A stretch of DNA of 64,000 bases, taken from Vigna angularis (Eukaryota > Streptophyta > Magnoliopsida > Fabales > Fabaceae). The notes under the pieces were generated by a model. The model made no database searches. It was not told the origin of the DNA and was given only the letters and a program-made list of their open reading frames with translations. Where the stretch lies: contig NC_068971.1 of the NCBI RefSeq assembly GCF_016808095.1, forward strand, positions 16,666,501-16,730,500, in the 5' to 3' direction. This document shows, piece after piece, positions 34,701-45,584 of this stretch. Position 1 is the stretch's first letter; the number at the start of each line of letters is the position of its first letter. Made by a program: the position numbers and the translations under genes.

Positions 34701-37700
34701 ATTCTCATGCTTTCAAGTATTAATTTAAATGTTGACCTCTCCCTCCATAAATGTTTCTCACATGAAGAAAAATTCCGTATGGTGCTCCCTTCATTAAAGC
34801 AATGTGGGAGGCTGATTTTATTTCTTAATTTATATTCAGCTTCTTCTTGTCTCAATCCAAAAACTTTAATGAGCCTCTTGGCTGGGGATTGATTCACCAA
34901 ACTAATCAATGATATATAAGTGTTATTTGTCTTTGTTAAGGAAGTAAGCACTAAAAAGCAGTTAATGAGGCTGATATTATGCTACTAATAGCAAGATGCC
35001 TTAAGTAATAAGTCTTAATATAATCTACCTAATCTTCATGACAAAAAGAAATCATTACTTATTTTATTTCTTCTTAGTTACATACCAGTTCAGGTTTGCC
35101 AAAGCTTTTATTATATTCTTAGACAAATCTTTGAGTCAGAAAGCAAAATCAAGATGTTGGACCTAGAGTGAACTGGTATATACAATGTTATTCACTAAAT
35201 AGTTGTTGTAATTTGAGATAATATCTTTAGAATCTTCCTAATTAGAGGAAATAGATATATAATCTTTTATTTTATTTTATTTTCCTAGTTTCGCTATTTC
35301 CCTTTTTAGGAGAATTAGATTATTACAAATAGAGGGTATCAGAATGTATATTTTATGATTAAGAATAATAAATGAGTCTTATTTTCCACTTGGTATCAGA
35401 GCCTGTCTAATCCACTTCCGCTGTCTTTGCTGTCTGCCGGCCGCCAGCGGCCCCCTAAAAGTCTCTTCTTTAACATGTGTTTTTAATGGGCTCCAATTAC
35501 CCTAGTCAAGTTCTGCCTTAGAATTCTGGCCTTTTTTCCAGTATTACCAAATACAGAGTTTGTTTGAGTATGATCAGAATGGGATTCAAACCCATTCCCT
35601 TTCGGACCAGTAGCTGAAACTGGTGCTTTAGATATGTTGATGCCCAATCAATTTTGGCTCCTTTTGGCATTCTTATTGATTGCTAGTTGAATCAAAGAGA
35701 CCGAAAGTCTCTTCTTCGAAGAACCCAAGAAAGGCCACTGCCTTCGCTGCTTAGTCCGTTATGCACCGCCGCCGGTCACCGTCCGCTGCCGGCCTCCGTA
35801 CATCGCTGGCTACCGTCCGCTGACGGTCACCGTCGCAGTTCCGACCGGTGACCAGCAAATCTGGGTTGTCTCTTCAAGCGCAACCTAACCCTGGTGGTTG
35901 ACGTCTCAGACTCCTCCGCACGTGCCGTCACGTGCCTCCTCTCTTCGTCAGATCTCGTGTGTGTTTGTCCCGCGCCGCTGTCCCGGCGTCAGAATCACAC
36001 CGCGTCGCTTCCGGTCGACTCGCCGCAAGCTTCCATAGCAGAATTTGTGTCTTCTTTGCTTCTCACTATTCGTTGCAAGCTTCATTCATTTTTTGTTTCT
36101 CGAGGAACAGTGCTTCGTCTCTGCTGTTGATGTCGCTGATGCGCCAGCTCCTAGTACTACTTCTCCCGCTTCCATCATCTTCTTCTCCATTGAGAAGGGT
36201 TCTCTCCCTTCACGGGCTTTCTGCCACCACCAATGGGTTTCTTCTTCCTCTTTCTTGTGCAGTACTGATTGGTGCTTCTTGCCGACGTCTCCGCCGCTTG
36301 TGCCGTCGAATGCACCGGCACCTGTGGCCAAGCCTGTCTCCACCATCTGGTTACAATTCCGTGATTCTCTCTTACAAGTGTGATGTCCCCGTTGGCCTGT
36401 GGCATGAAAGGGAGTCTATTTCTGTAGCTGTGATGTTCCAGTCAACAATTCATCAGCCTTGTTGGCGGGTGCTTTAATGTCGCTGTTGCTGCAGTCAGTT
36501 GTTGTAACCTCTGCAGTTTGTTGCTGCTGTCTCAATAAGTTGCCGCATTTTCTTTGGTCAAGATTAAGAGTGTCTCGTGAAGTGCATTAGCCGTCGTTTG
36601 CCGTGAGGGGAAATATTTTCCAGCCCCTGCAGAGAACTTTCTTCTTGGGCTAGAGTTTAGCCCATACTTTTGTGATACAGTGTAAGTATCACCATTTGGG
36701 AGTAGTCCAGTAGAGAACTTAGGACCTCCAAAGTGTCTTCGATATTTGGTGTTTTTTGGTTTCTACCATCACTAATGTGAAAGGCTCTCTTCATCGTCAA
36801 TGCTTTGCTATAACAGCTCACTGAGAGTTGTTCTTTGAGACTGCCCGCTGAATTGACTCTTCCGAAGTTATGGGATTCATATTTGTCCCTCGTACGGATC
36901 GGTTCTCACCAGTTCTTCCACCTACACGTTCTGTTGTTCAATCGTGAGGAGGAGAAAGTTCCAGCCGTTGCAGGGTAGTGTAGTTCCTGCAGGTATGTTG
37001 CTGTTAGCTTCTGCAAGACAGATGTTTCCTGAAGGCTTGTTGCTGTTCAGGGCAGTTAAGTCCCTGAAGGTTTGTTGCTGTTTAGGGTAGTTAAGTCCCT
37101 ACAGGTTTGTCGCTGTTAGCCTTTTAGTTTCAGCCGCTGCAGGGTAGTGTAGTTCCTGCAGGTCTGTTGGTGTTAGCCTCTGCAAGACAGTTGTTTCCTA
37201 AAGGCTTGTTGCTGTTCAGGGCAGTTAAGTCCTTGAAGGTTTGTTGCTGTTCAGGGTAGTTAAGTCCCTACAGGTTTGTGGCTGTTAGCCTTTGAAGGCC
37301 TCCCATATGTTACTCATGGAAATCATGTTCTTGAAGTTTTGTTGTTCGCCACTATTGATGGCAATCCCGTCTCTACAGTTTGTTGTTGTTCGCCACTGGA
37401 GGCCCTTCATCTGTTCTTGTAGTTTGTTGCTGTTTGCTGCTGCAAGTCATCATCCACTTTTTATGGAAATCTCTCTCGTCCATTGCTGTCCAAGTTGAAG
37501 TTTCATGGTGCTAGTTCGCCCTCGTCCATTGGTGTCCAAGTTGAAGTTTCATTGTGCTAGTTCGCTTTTGTCCATTGCTGTCCAATTTGGTTTATTGACG
37601 TTCTCTACAATTGAGTTTGACTATTCCAAGCTTGGTTCATACAATCTTGTATGATCCAGCTTGAGGGGGAGTGTTGTAATTTGAGATAATATCTTTAGAA

Positions 37701-39169
37701 TCTTCCTAATTAAAGGAAATAGTTATATAATCTTTTATTTTATTTTATTTTCCTAGTTTCCCTATTTCCCTTTTTAGGAGAATTAGATTATTACAAATAG
37801 AGGGTATCATAATGTATTTTTTATGATTGAGAATAATAAATCAGTCTTATTTTCTACTATAGTTTTGTAACTTGATTCACCAATTGTCAGTGTACCACAT
37901 TTTGGAAAACGTAAAGATTTTTCCTCACACAATTGTTTCATCAAAATTTCTCAGGAAGAAGTTTGGGAAGTGGTTGCTCAACTGGTTGGCCTTGCTTTAG
38001 GCATTTTGATTCTGGTAAAATTCATACATTTTCAGGAGGGTTTTGATTCTTGGCACCAAGACACTGTTAGTTGACAGGTTCCATTATTTTATTTTATATT
38101 TGCAGGATACACCTGGCCTTGTAAAATCATATGGTGTACTTTCGTTAACTTGGTTGAGTATGCGAGTTCTGCATCTTTGGCTACGCTATGAATCACTTTC
38201 AGTTCTTCAGTTTAACACAGTAAGAATCCACTGTATAATATAATATGGAATCTAATGCATATAAATCTCTATGCGCACGAGCTTGTAGAAAGACCTTTTG
38301 TATCGACTTTGTATAAGATATTGATTTATAATATCACTAATGATAACCGTTCTGTTTCCCGTTTTTCTTGCTTTGTCCAAAACCAAGAGGGAAACAATCA
38401 TCAGAAAGATAAAGAATGAATTTGGATTCTATTCTTCCCAGCAGAGATGTATATTTTTGTTTTTCTTTCTCTCTAACATGGATAGGTACCAAATATTTTG
38501 GGTATGAGGTTCAAATACTTAGGATCATAAGACTATCTTACAGCTACATCCCTTCCGTTTCCTCTAAACAATAAGGAAGAAAATCCACTTAGATTTGTTT
38601 AGTTATTTACCTTTTGTGTAACTATTTGCAGATAAATCTAAAGCGAGCTCGCATACTGGTAAAATCATACATGTTACATTCTACTGTTCCAGGTTACATT
38701 CAGACAAATTCAATGCTATGTTGCATCAGTTATTTCTCTTCACGTATGTTCAAATTGCCAAATGGTTTTATTTCAGGATGCACAGATTGCAATAGAGAAG
38801 AGAATATATTAGCTTGGCCACAGTTCATGAAGCCAAAACTAATTTTTGGCTTGCCATTGGAGAAAATGGACGGTGTGGAGAGATCTCACTTTATGGTATA
38901 GGACCTATTGCTGCTATTGTCACAATTTTACGAAGCAAACCAAGAGGTTCATAATTATTTTCTGTTTTTGTTCAAATAAAGCGCAGTAGAATCATATAAT
39001 TATGTTATAATAGAACAGGTGGAGGCACTTCTAAAGTTATATGCAAGTGAGAAATATATTCTTATGGTGAATCAGCAACCAGAAGATTTGAGGTTTTATG
39101 TTTCTTTCAAGGTATGCTTTAAATTCCCGTGTGAGAATTAACTGAAAAACAATCTTCATTTTACATAAA

Positions 39170-39208
<39 letters not shown>

Positions 39209-39956
39209 TGACATGATCATTCACCCAACAACTTAAGCCACTTGGGATATTTGGTCGTTGATAGTATTTATATACTTTCACCAAGACCAAATTCTTAAGA
39301 ATTTGATCCTTGTCATCACCATTGATTAATAAAAAGTTGAATTTTTTGACAAGTAGTTCTATTCATTGGTCCATACTTCTAGCCCACAAGGGCTATTACG
39401 CGTGTTTGCTGCATTGTCTTTGTTGCTCTTCTCCAAATTTCCAAAGAGTATATAAATATTTAAAACAGATAGCTGCCACCTCAAGGAATAACTTGACAAC
39501 ACAAGTGAGGTTGTAAAATAACAAGGAAAAAAGTATTAATGCCATGAAGAAAAAGCACATAGTAGAAGCAACTTGAAGAATCAAACACAAAACAGTAATA
39601 TGGGGAAATGCTGTCATGTGTCTTTGAGATGGGAATTTTAGAATTACTTATGGAATTTAGGAAATTCTAAATGTTTAGCGGGATAAGTTTACTGTACCTT
39701 CTCATTGATAATGACACTGCAGGTTGGAGCCACAAGTGTTTCCGTATTACGAAGTGTGTGGCAGACTTTCTGGCTGAGTGAGAACTGGGATAGTGATGTT
39801 AATATTTGTGATCAAATTGCCAACAGCCTATTGCAATTGGAAGAAAAGTTTGAGGATTTCATTCAAAAGTTGAAAGATGCAGAATGGGATACTCAGCAAT
39901 TAAATTTGAAGGTTCCGAAAAACCTCTTTATTGATGATAATACCAATCCCCTCTAA
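25706..39956 (+). CDS. RUS4: ROOT UV-B SENSITIVE 4-like protein (DUF647), 15 coding exons
   Basis: Inferred coding exons: 25706-25860, 26245-26304, 26667-26824, 26948-27048, 30141-30199, 30346-30392, 30472-30550, 30644-30716, 34562-34651, 37955-38014, 38106-38219, 38632-38692, 38777-38895, 39019-39111, 39723-39956; total 1503 bases, 500 residues. The protein has a Ser/Arg-rich N terminus that could be a plastid transit peptide, then the DUF647/RUS domain: FPGSVSDDYLHYMLLQFPT, SAAAIRWVSKDGIGAVGRL, FDDDPKQWRMYADFIGSAG, ARGLKDPSFRVIQNHFAISG, then a RUS C-terminal part. The wording is closest to the RUS4 branch as I remember it. RUS proteins are linked to UV-B response, vitamin B6 and auxin; RUS4 to anther function. 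Exon 1's donor (GGGGG|GTCTGA) is weak and the least certain join. Intron 4 has a GC donor. Three introns contain LTR elements. Confidence 0.88.
27270..27569 (-). repeat. 3' LTR (element sense) of the intron-4 element
   Basis: 300-bp LTR, TG...CA. It contains GCTATAAATAGAGC in the element's sense (27490-27503), a good TATA box. Paired with 29331-29628. Confidence 0.9.
27570..28197 (-). pseudogene. Post-integrase tail region of a Ty3/gypsy polyprotein, remnant
   Basis: A minus-strand ORF (28197-27544) contains ELPPPKPPDL and VSNLEDKVVLKRG. The same phrases occur in the tail of the plus-strand element at 33525-33655. The rest is repetitive (WPNGLTI and related), coming from CCGTTCGG repeats. 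It has no start or domain of its own. It is the part left after deletion of pol. Confidence 0.65.
27980..28450. repeat. CCGTTCGG-rich repeat field with 30-bp tandem repeats
   Basis: The octamer CCGTTCGG and one-base variants recur many times here (for example near 27987, 28026, 28097, 28220, 28240, 28383, 28435). Within it, a 30-bp unit (CGGTTCTCTTCTCCATGTCT and 10 more bases) is repeated three times in tandem, about 28295-28385. ORFs in several frames on both strands are side products of the repeats. Confidence 0.8.
28795..29181 (-). pseudogene. gag N-terminal fragment of the intron-4 element
   Basis: The 128-residue ORF contains NWRKRVELPTFEGFDPLRWV and DISMEGSAGYWFRAWKEK, the start of a plant Ty3/gypsy gag domain, and stops at 28795. 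It aligns with the longer gag at 31820-32689 (NWRKWVELPMFEG, ISMEGYAGNWFRFWREK). The second half of gag and the zinc knuckle are missing. Confidence 0.82.
29331..29628 (-). repeat. 5' LTR (element sense) of the intron-4 element
   Basis: 298-bp partner of 27270-27569, TG...CA, about 2-3 percent different by eye. A primer-site-like TTTGGTCCGACC lies immediately inside it on the minus strand. Confidence 0.9.
30863..31024. repeat. Small inverted repeat, MITE-like, in RUS4 intron 8
   Basis: GATTCTCTGCTGGGTTTTT near 30866 and AAAAACCCAGCTGAGAATC near 30996 are inverted copies with one or two mismatches; inner ACACTGAT/ATCAGTGT arms extend the pairing. The unit of about 160 bases could form a hairpin. 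No target duplication could be fixed. Confidence 0.5.
31133..31488 (+). repeat. 5' LTR of the intron-8 element
   Basis: 356-bp LTR, TG...CA. TCTTTAAATAGGG near 31280 is a TATA-like site. Paired with 33662-34017. Confidence 0.92.
31536..31757 (+). CDS. Short leader ORF of the intron-8 element
   Basis: A 73-residue ORF between primer site and gag (VLAIEGQLEAVEITLAES, then RHETGALRQNYEAM). It is Glu/Leu-rich with heptad-like spacing and probably forms the N-terminal coiled part of gag, cut off from the main gag ORF by a frame change at about 31757-31820. Confidence 0.5.
   Translation: MMEGRVLAIEGQLEAVEITLAESKADTVFLRHETGALRQNYEAMRQAIQAILKLLGDRNKTHTGRAGRVVNPS
31820..32689 (+). CDS. gag protein of the intron-8 Ty3/gypsy element
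   Basis: A 289-residue ORF forming the structural capsid protein. It has the gag capsid domain (residues about 5-150: MFEGGEPWNWISRAENFFEV, NRFGGGTRGTVYERL, VEDYVWEFETLVG), a basic linker, and one CCHC zinc knuckle at about residues 246-260 (CFRCGGPFSPGHRC) that would bind RNA. It ends at a stop 40 bases before the protease ORF, with a run of G (32700-32709) in between. Intact in length, but the element cannot move by itself. Confidence 0.85.
   Translation: MTNWRKWVELPMFEGGEPWNWISRAENFFEVQKVDDEEKLQLVFISMEGYAGNWFRFWREKTKNYSWEGLKRALGNRFGGGTRGTVYERLSTIKQPETVEDYVWEFETLVGQTSKIPEEQILGYFMAGLLEEVGDRVRPHDPPDLMTAMRAARDLERLCTVLRTGGGSASKNQGSWGRSAGAVTRVETHRDTPNRGGVAKSVGSVRREATQGGDNARTIDDGRERNTHNLPYSECVKRREEGRCFRCGGPFSPGHRCPERGLRMLIMAEEEEEDGRVVEPELNLVKMEL
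32729..33184 (+). CDS. Retroviral-type aspartic protease fragment of the intron-8 element
   Basis: A 151-residue ORF with the active-site motif VLIDSGTSHNFIS (residues about 12-24) and the LGVVWLGKLG flap/core region near residue 90, followed by the DWGPLTMVY start of the protease-RT linker. In a complete element this frame would go on into RT; here it ends at 33184, so pol was lost by deletion. Confidence 0.83.
   Translation: MKLRGRIGRREVLVLIDSGTSHNFISRRVAEELELTVVDTQPYLVSLGDGQRKKIGGCCEQVALKMGDVEIVERFYLFELGGVELILGVVWLGKLGKVTVDWGPLTMVYCQGEEEVTIKGDPTLERKLVGPRTLSKIDEVEAWLLIWNWAR
33185..33661 (+). pseudogene. Remnant of linker and post-integrase tail in the intron-8 element
   Basis: Plus-strand frames show PPPKPPDLKLQVVASGF near 33528 and NLEDKVVLQRCV just before the 3' LTR, phrases shared with the tail of the intron-4 element. 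No RT, RNase H or integrase motif is visible. The deletion joint must lie in about 33185-33520. Confidence 0.65.
33662..34017 (+). repeat. 3' LTR of the intron-8 element
   Basis: 356-bp partner of 31133-31488; about eight substitutions by eye, no gaps. Followed by the target duplication GTGAA. Confidence 0.92.
35204..35390 (+). repeat. 5' LTR of the intron-9 copia-type element
   Basis: 187 bp, begins TGTTGTAATTTGAG and ends TTTTCCACT, so it lacks the usual CA end; the target duplication and the primer site right behind it fix the border. Confidence 0.88.
36958..37291 (+). repeat. Tandem duplication (169 bp) inside the intron-9 element
   Basis: The block GCAGGGTAGTGTAGTTCCTG starts at 36970 and again at 37139. 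Each unit contains smaller TTGCTGTTCAGGGCAGTTAA repeats. Downstream (37471-37590) a further unit of about 47 bp with GTCCATTGCTGTCCAAGTTG is present in three copies. Confidence 0.85.
37672..37858 (+). repeat. 3' LTR of the intron-9 copia-type element
   Basis: 187-bp partner of 35204-35390, preceded by the polypurine tract and followed by ATAGT. Confidence 0.88.
39172..39206. repeat. TTA trinucleotide microsatellite in the last RUS4 intron
   Basis: About eleven uninterrupted TTA units. Confidence 0.95.
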
Positions 39957-42430
39957 ATTCTACAGTGATGAAGCTGATGAGGTTTTATAGTGCAAAATTA
40001 TATGACCATCATGAGGTCTTTCTTGATAGTGGAGGCATAAATCAAATTGTAAATTCTGTAAGCAGATTTGCAAGCATTTAGATCAAATCAAGATACTATA
40101 TTCAGACGCAGACATTCAACTAAGGGAGACATTGTATCAACTCATTAAATACCCAATACTGTCTTTGATACTTCATAGGGAGGCTCCTGTTGTAAAGCAT
40201 TTGTTCTCAATTTTGTTTAAAATCTTTCTTGTATGCAATTTTTGGGGACAATTTTCATTCATGTTTGGTATTCATGACTTCTGTGGATGTATAAGTTAGG
40301 TTAATCCTGCTATCTTTAGTCTAAAGCAGTTCGTTATTCTGTCTTCATAAAAAGTTCATTGGTTCACCTTTTGAGGGAGAAATTAATGCTGATTTAATCA
40401 AATTAATTGCCCTGTATAAAGATGATATGGAAAATGAGGGTATTGGGTTTTAAAGCCTAAATTCATGGTTGTCTTGTGTTACCATTTTACCAAATATGCA
40501 ATGCCTTTATCTGTGAGGTAACTTGTGGACTTATCGTACTTTATAGGTAAAGAACCAGAGATTCTACTATGTTTTCAATGTTTGAAGTTATTATATGCCA
40601 ACTACAGCTCTTCATATTAATTAATTCCTTCCTTTCAAAGCCAAATCCTTGTAGTTGACAACTTTTCTGGCTTGTGGTCATTCACTAGGCAGTAGCATTA
40701 AAGACAATTTGATACTATGCACTTTCTGTACTGAACAAGTATAAAGTAGCTAATATGGAAATATTCCTAAATAGCTTCCTTCACTTCAATTCTTAGCTTT
40801 ACCATCAGAATAGGATGACAGATGCTCCCATGCACTTCCAAAACTTAATTCTGCAGTGAAATTTAAATCTTCAATAAGATGTTCAATTTTGCATGCAATA
40901 AGTTATCTAGTCATCTAATGATAATATTTTAGCAACAATCCAAGCATTATCATTGTCTTTGTAGTAATCATTAAATGCACAAAATAGCTTTTTCATTATA
41001 GAATATAGTTACTTGGGTGGTGCTACTTCATTCCAAACAAGCCAAAATTATACTACCTGCATTATTGAACATTCAATTATCATCTTTTACTCTATGAAAT
41101 AAGCAAAAAAGTACGTATCTGTCCTGAACCGAACCTGTTTTGGGAAATGGTAAACACTAAAATTGTGAAACTATGAAAAAGAACTAAAACAGAGAAGTGT
41201 GGAAGAGAAAGAAGTGAATGATGTTAGCACAATAGCATATTAGGAGTAGGGACTATATTTTAGTTATTAATTATTACCCTCTGACCTAAATTTTTTGGGG
41301 GAGGCAATTATACTTTTTAACAAACAACAATAAATATTTTATTTGTTAAAAGTATTTTTACTACAATATACTTACGTTTTCCATAAATACATTATTTTTA
41401 CTTACTATAAAGATACACATTAATGTAATGTGTTTGGAGTAAATTAGAAAAAAATTAATATTCTTATAACACTAGTCAATTTAGATTAGTAAAAAACTAA
41501 AATTGCAGTCACTTTAAAAGGGAGGAGAATGTTGCTTTGATGACATATTTTACCTTTTAATTAACATTAATTTATAAATTTTACCATTTAAGTTTTCTAA
41601 ATATATTTTATTATCAAAGTTTTCAATTTGTACACATTTCACTTATTTGTTAAACCCTGATGGTGAGTAAAGAACCATAAAATAAAAAGAATCAGAACAC
41701 CATTATTTCCCTATATTTTTCTCTAAATGACATTTTTAACGTTCCACTTTTGATTTATTTATTAAAACCTTTTTCATCATCTTGTTAAAAATTAAATACA
41801 CACATAATTTGAATGATAAATTTTTAAAAAATAGTTGTCAGAAGAAAAACAAATACTTAAGTTTATAATATTAAAACAATATTTGGTTGGACATGTATCA
41901 ATCTCTAGTTATTTTTGTTTATTTTTCCAGTCTTTATTGTTGCTTTTCCTCAGTTTTTAATATTGTACTTTTATATTTTTGTTTATTTGAATCAACAATA
42001 CTTAAGTTTTTAATATTAAAACAAATAGTTCTCTATTAAATTTTTTATATTGTACTTTTATATGTATTTAAAATACCTTAGTTTTAATATTTAAAAAAAA
42101 ATTAAAATCAGTGTATTTTATAATGACATAAAATGAGAGAATCTGGACTATAATAAACGTTCTTGATTTTTCTAAATTTTCAATCACAAAACGTGTATCA
42201 TAATTTCCTCTTAATATATAATAATGACGAACTATATATATGCTCTTATTATTGCCATATTTTTCAAACTATTTAGGTACATGTGTTACACTGACAAAGA
42301 TTCTTGTGTAACATAAAAAACTGAAGTTAGATAAAGTTTATGTATACATGTAAAAGAAACGTATAGTCGTTAATATGCAAGAAAAACGATGTTACGTTGA
42401 TTTTTGTTTCCATCTTTTGGTGTGACAGTG
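39957..42430. other. RUS4 3' untranslated region and AT-rich intergenic DNA
   Basis: The first few hundred bases after the stop are likely 3' UTR, with no further ORF. The rest is AT-rich without recognisable genes or repeat borders. Confidence 0.5.
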
Positions 42431-44935
42431 AGTTAGTATGTTGGAGGCGTCTAGCAGTTTAGTGCAAGCAACACATAACATAACTTCTGTTGCCACCTTT
42501 TTATATTATATTTTGGTTTTCCCAATCTCTCTCATTAATGAGGCTGTTACCATCTCACCATCAACAAATCAAAATTGTTTAAAGGGTCACTTTCTTCAAT
42601 TAATGATCACTCAACCATTCAAACACAACTAGATTACGGTTGAATGTAAACTAAAGCAAACAAAAAATCATTATTATTTATCCACCAAACACTAACGCAC
42701 ACGTGTATCAAAATGATACAGCAATTAATTATTACAAAAATTAAAATAATATTTTTATTTTTTTCTACTAAACCCATACTTAAAAGTACATTCCAACGGT
42801 ATCTTCTTTATTTTTAAACCCTTGAAACTTATGTTTATTAGTATAATATCTATATATCATAAATGATATAATAAGTGGTTGAATATCATTATTATTTATT
42901 ATTTATGATAAGGTATTATTATTAACTATGATATTATATAATTGAAGTAAATATTATTTCAATTATAATATGGGTGAACGATTTATATTAATTTTATAAA
43001 TTTTAGTAAGATAAATTTTTATATTAAATTATATAGTTTATTTTGATTTTAAATCTTTTTACTTAATTAAGTTTCAATATATTATAAATAAATCGATTTA
43101 ACTTTTCCTTCAAATCAATCTTATATCTCATAAATGTTATTTGTGAGAGTTAAATTTACAACCTTTCACACCATCTTCTCTAATTTTTATCACTAATAAA
43201 AATTTAAACAATGTCCTATGTCATCTTCTATATTAAAATCTCTAGATATAATAATTACATGTATCACATTTCAAACAACATGACACTCATCTAACAAAAG
43301 AGATTAAATTTATTTTATTTAACAAATATTAAAAAGTAAAAATAAATCATATACCTTAATATAAAAATAAATTACTAATTAAGTCAACAAAATTTGAAAA
43401 TGCTCTATATCCAATAAACGATAATTTTAAAGATGCACGGTCGAAGAAACGTAGCTTCTTCAAGAATTTTGGTTGATCACGTTACTTGCAAGTATGATCC
43501 AAAATTAATCTTTTCCTTTGGGAATCCAAAATTGTTGTGGACAAAACGAAAAGTTGCGTTAGGATTAGATTCCGTCGTGGCGTGAAGATTAACTAACTAA
43601 ACTTTATCCAACAAAAATGAATGAATAAAAGGTGTTGCATCCTTTGCAACTGCTTTCAATAATTAAATTACCAACAAATCATTCTCCGACACTCCAATTT
43701 CTTGCTTCGCTCTCGACGTCAAAGGAAATCCAACATAACAAATTTGGATAACACCATTCTTACACACTCTTTTTCTTAATACTTTCTTCAACACATTTCT
43801 TCAGCATTTGGTGAATTATATGTGGGCTCTCCAAAGAGAATCTGCACCCAAATAATTTTTGTAGAATCTAATTCATTATCTTTTAAATCAAAAATATCAT
43901 AGTTATAACATTTATCATAATTAAAAAAAATTAAATTTCTTTTTTAAGTAAATAAATTTATTCTTAACTTAACTTCACAAGTTTATGAGATAAGATTCTA
44001 CACCACTCATTATTATTATTATTATTATTATTATGATTTAAACATGTATATTAATAGATGAGAGATTTTTAATGTACGTTATTGTGTAAAATTAAATATT
44101 TGTGAATAATTCACTAATAATGATATAGGGGATATGATAGCCTAAAAAAACTTCATTAAAGTAAAACATAATATCTAATTCAACTTAAAAATATTACTTG
44201 AAGTTGGATTTTTTTTATCTCAGTTATATATCCTCACTAATGTATTCTAGAAAATTGTGTTCATAAAAATAAATTTGACTATAAAATGTTCATAATAATC
44301 TATAATTTTCAATTAAATGTGTTTAATTTTGAGTGAGAATAATGTAACTTAGGCAATCGTGAACAATAAATAAATAAGTAAACACGAAGTTTGGCTACAT
44401 AGATATTGCTTAACTTAGTGGATGAATTTTACAAGTGCTTTCATTTCAATTGTTAATCTTTGGGAGCAAGGAAAATCTTTCTTGTAACACTAATATGTCC
44501 TATCATTTCACTTTTACTATTTCAGTACACAAAAGTAATTAAAAAATATACTATCTGTGTGGTTATTTCAATAGATAAATTTGAAGGAGAGAGAGTGTCA
44601 ATAAGTGATTTGATTAACATGATTGATAAAAAAATAAATTTTAATATATTAAAATATAATATAATTAATTTGATGTCACAATACAAATTAATATTATATA
44701 TATATATATATATAAATTTAAGGAACAAGTTACTTATCTAGTTTTCCCCTTTTTACACCTAAAAACCTCATTTTGACGTACAAAAACTCAAAGACATTCA
44801 TGTAATTTACCTAATCAATTCTTCATACTTTTGGTACACACACGAGAATCAGTTATAAAATTTATTTCTCCCGATCCACATAAGTGATATGGTCCGTAAA
44901 AACTCAAAAACACAACAAAACACATGAAAATTTTA
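42431..44935. other. AT-rich intergenic DNA with two microsatellites
   Basis: No supported gene. A TTA/ATT trinucleotide run lies at 44010-44034 and a TA dinucleotide run at 44694-44714. Confidence 0.6.
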
Positions 44936-44939
44936 TAAT

Positions 44940-45475
44940 AGGTGACAGAAAATAAAGGAAAAAGAATATTTTTTCACCATAAATATTTACAACTTTGGCA
45001 AGATGAGATTATTGATGCATCTTGCATTTTCACTCTCGCACTCGCTCACAAGTCACGACATAGGAACACAATTCATTTCTCAAATTCGTCATACCTAATT
45101 CATTTTGTTCTTACAGGGCTAAATATATCTTGCGAAGACTCCAAAAGCACTTCGAACACTTCAAGCCTTTGGCTCCAAAGGTACTCATCCTCCTTCGGGA
45201 CACTTATCTTGCTTCATGATACTCGTTCTCCTTAGGCCAAGCATGAGTTGTGCTTGTAGAAGACACTTTGATGCTCAAGTGTGCAGTTAACAATAAATGT
45301 TGTAATTAATGAACATAATTAGCATACCTCGTAGAATGCACTATTTATACTACTGTTCATGTACCCTTGCTTGGATGGGCTTGGGCAACGTGACCAAATT
45401 ACCAACTAATCTCAAATTATTGTAGCTTATTGTAGATAATACAATTAGTGCAATGTCATCATAGTCGAACAAGTA
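44940..45475 (-). repeat. Possible Ty3/gypsy LTR fragment
   Basis: On the minus strand there is a TATA-like AGTATAAATAGTGC (about 45343-45356) followed about 75 bases later by CACTTGAGCATCAAAGTGTC, which resembles the ACTTGAGCGTCGGAGTG phrase common near the end of plant Ty3/gypsy LTRs. No ends or target duplication found. Confidence 0.4.
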
Positions 45476-45584
45476 GGGACCGAATACATGTCAGCTTAGT
45501 AGATCGACATGTACTCGGCCACATACAACTCTTATCGAATCCAAGAATAACTTGGTCATGTATACATTTGAACAATGCGATCCT

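Larger units (their letters stand above)
35204..37858 (+). mobile_element. Large non-autonomous copia-type element in RUS4 intron 9
   Basis: The LTRs are 187 bp each (35204-35390 and 37672-37858), differ at about eight positions, and are flanked by a perfect 5-bp duplication ATAGT (35199-35203, 37859-37863). The primer site TGGTATCAGAGC (initiator tRNA-Met type) follows the 5' LTR immediately, and the polypurine tract GAGGGGGAG precedes the 3' LTR. The 2.3-kb interior has no gag or pol except the last residues of copia RNase H (about 37626-37665, KLG-type ending). It is GC- and CT-rich and full of short tandem repeats. It fits the LARD/large-TRIM description. Confidence 0.93.

Noticed and set aside
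35894..36477. Overlapping plus-strand ORFs of 78-181 residues, Ser/Leu/Pro-rich
   Set aside because: They lie in the GC-rich leader of the non-autonomous copia element, in several frames at once, without a domain or conserved start.
44942..45235. 97-residue plus-strand ORF
   Set aside because: Its wording shows no domain and it lies on the antisense strand of a likely LTR fragment.
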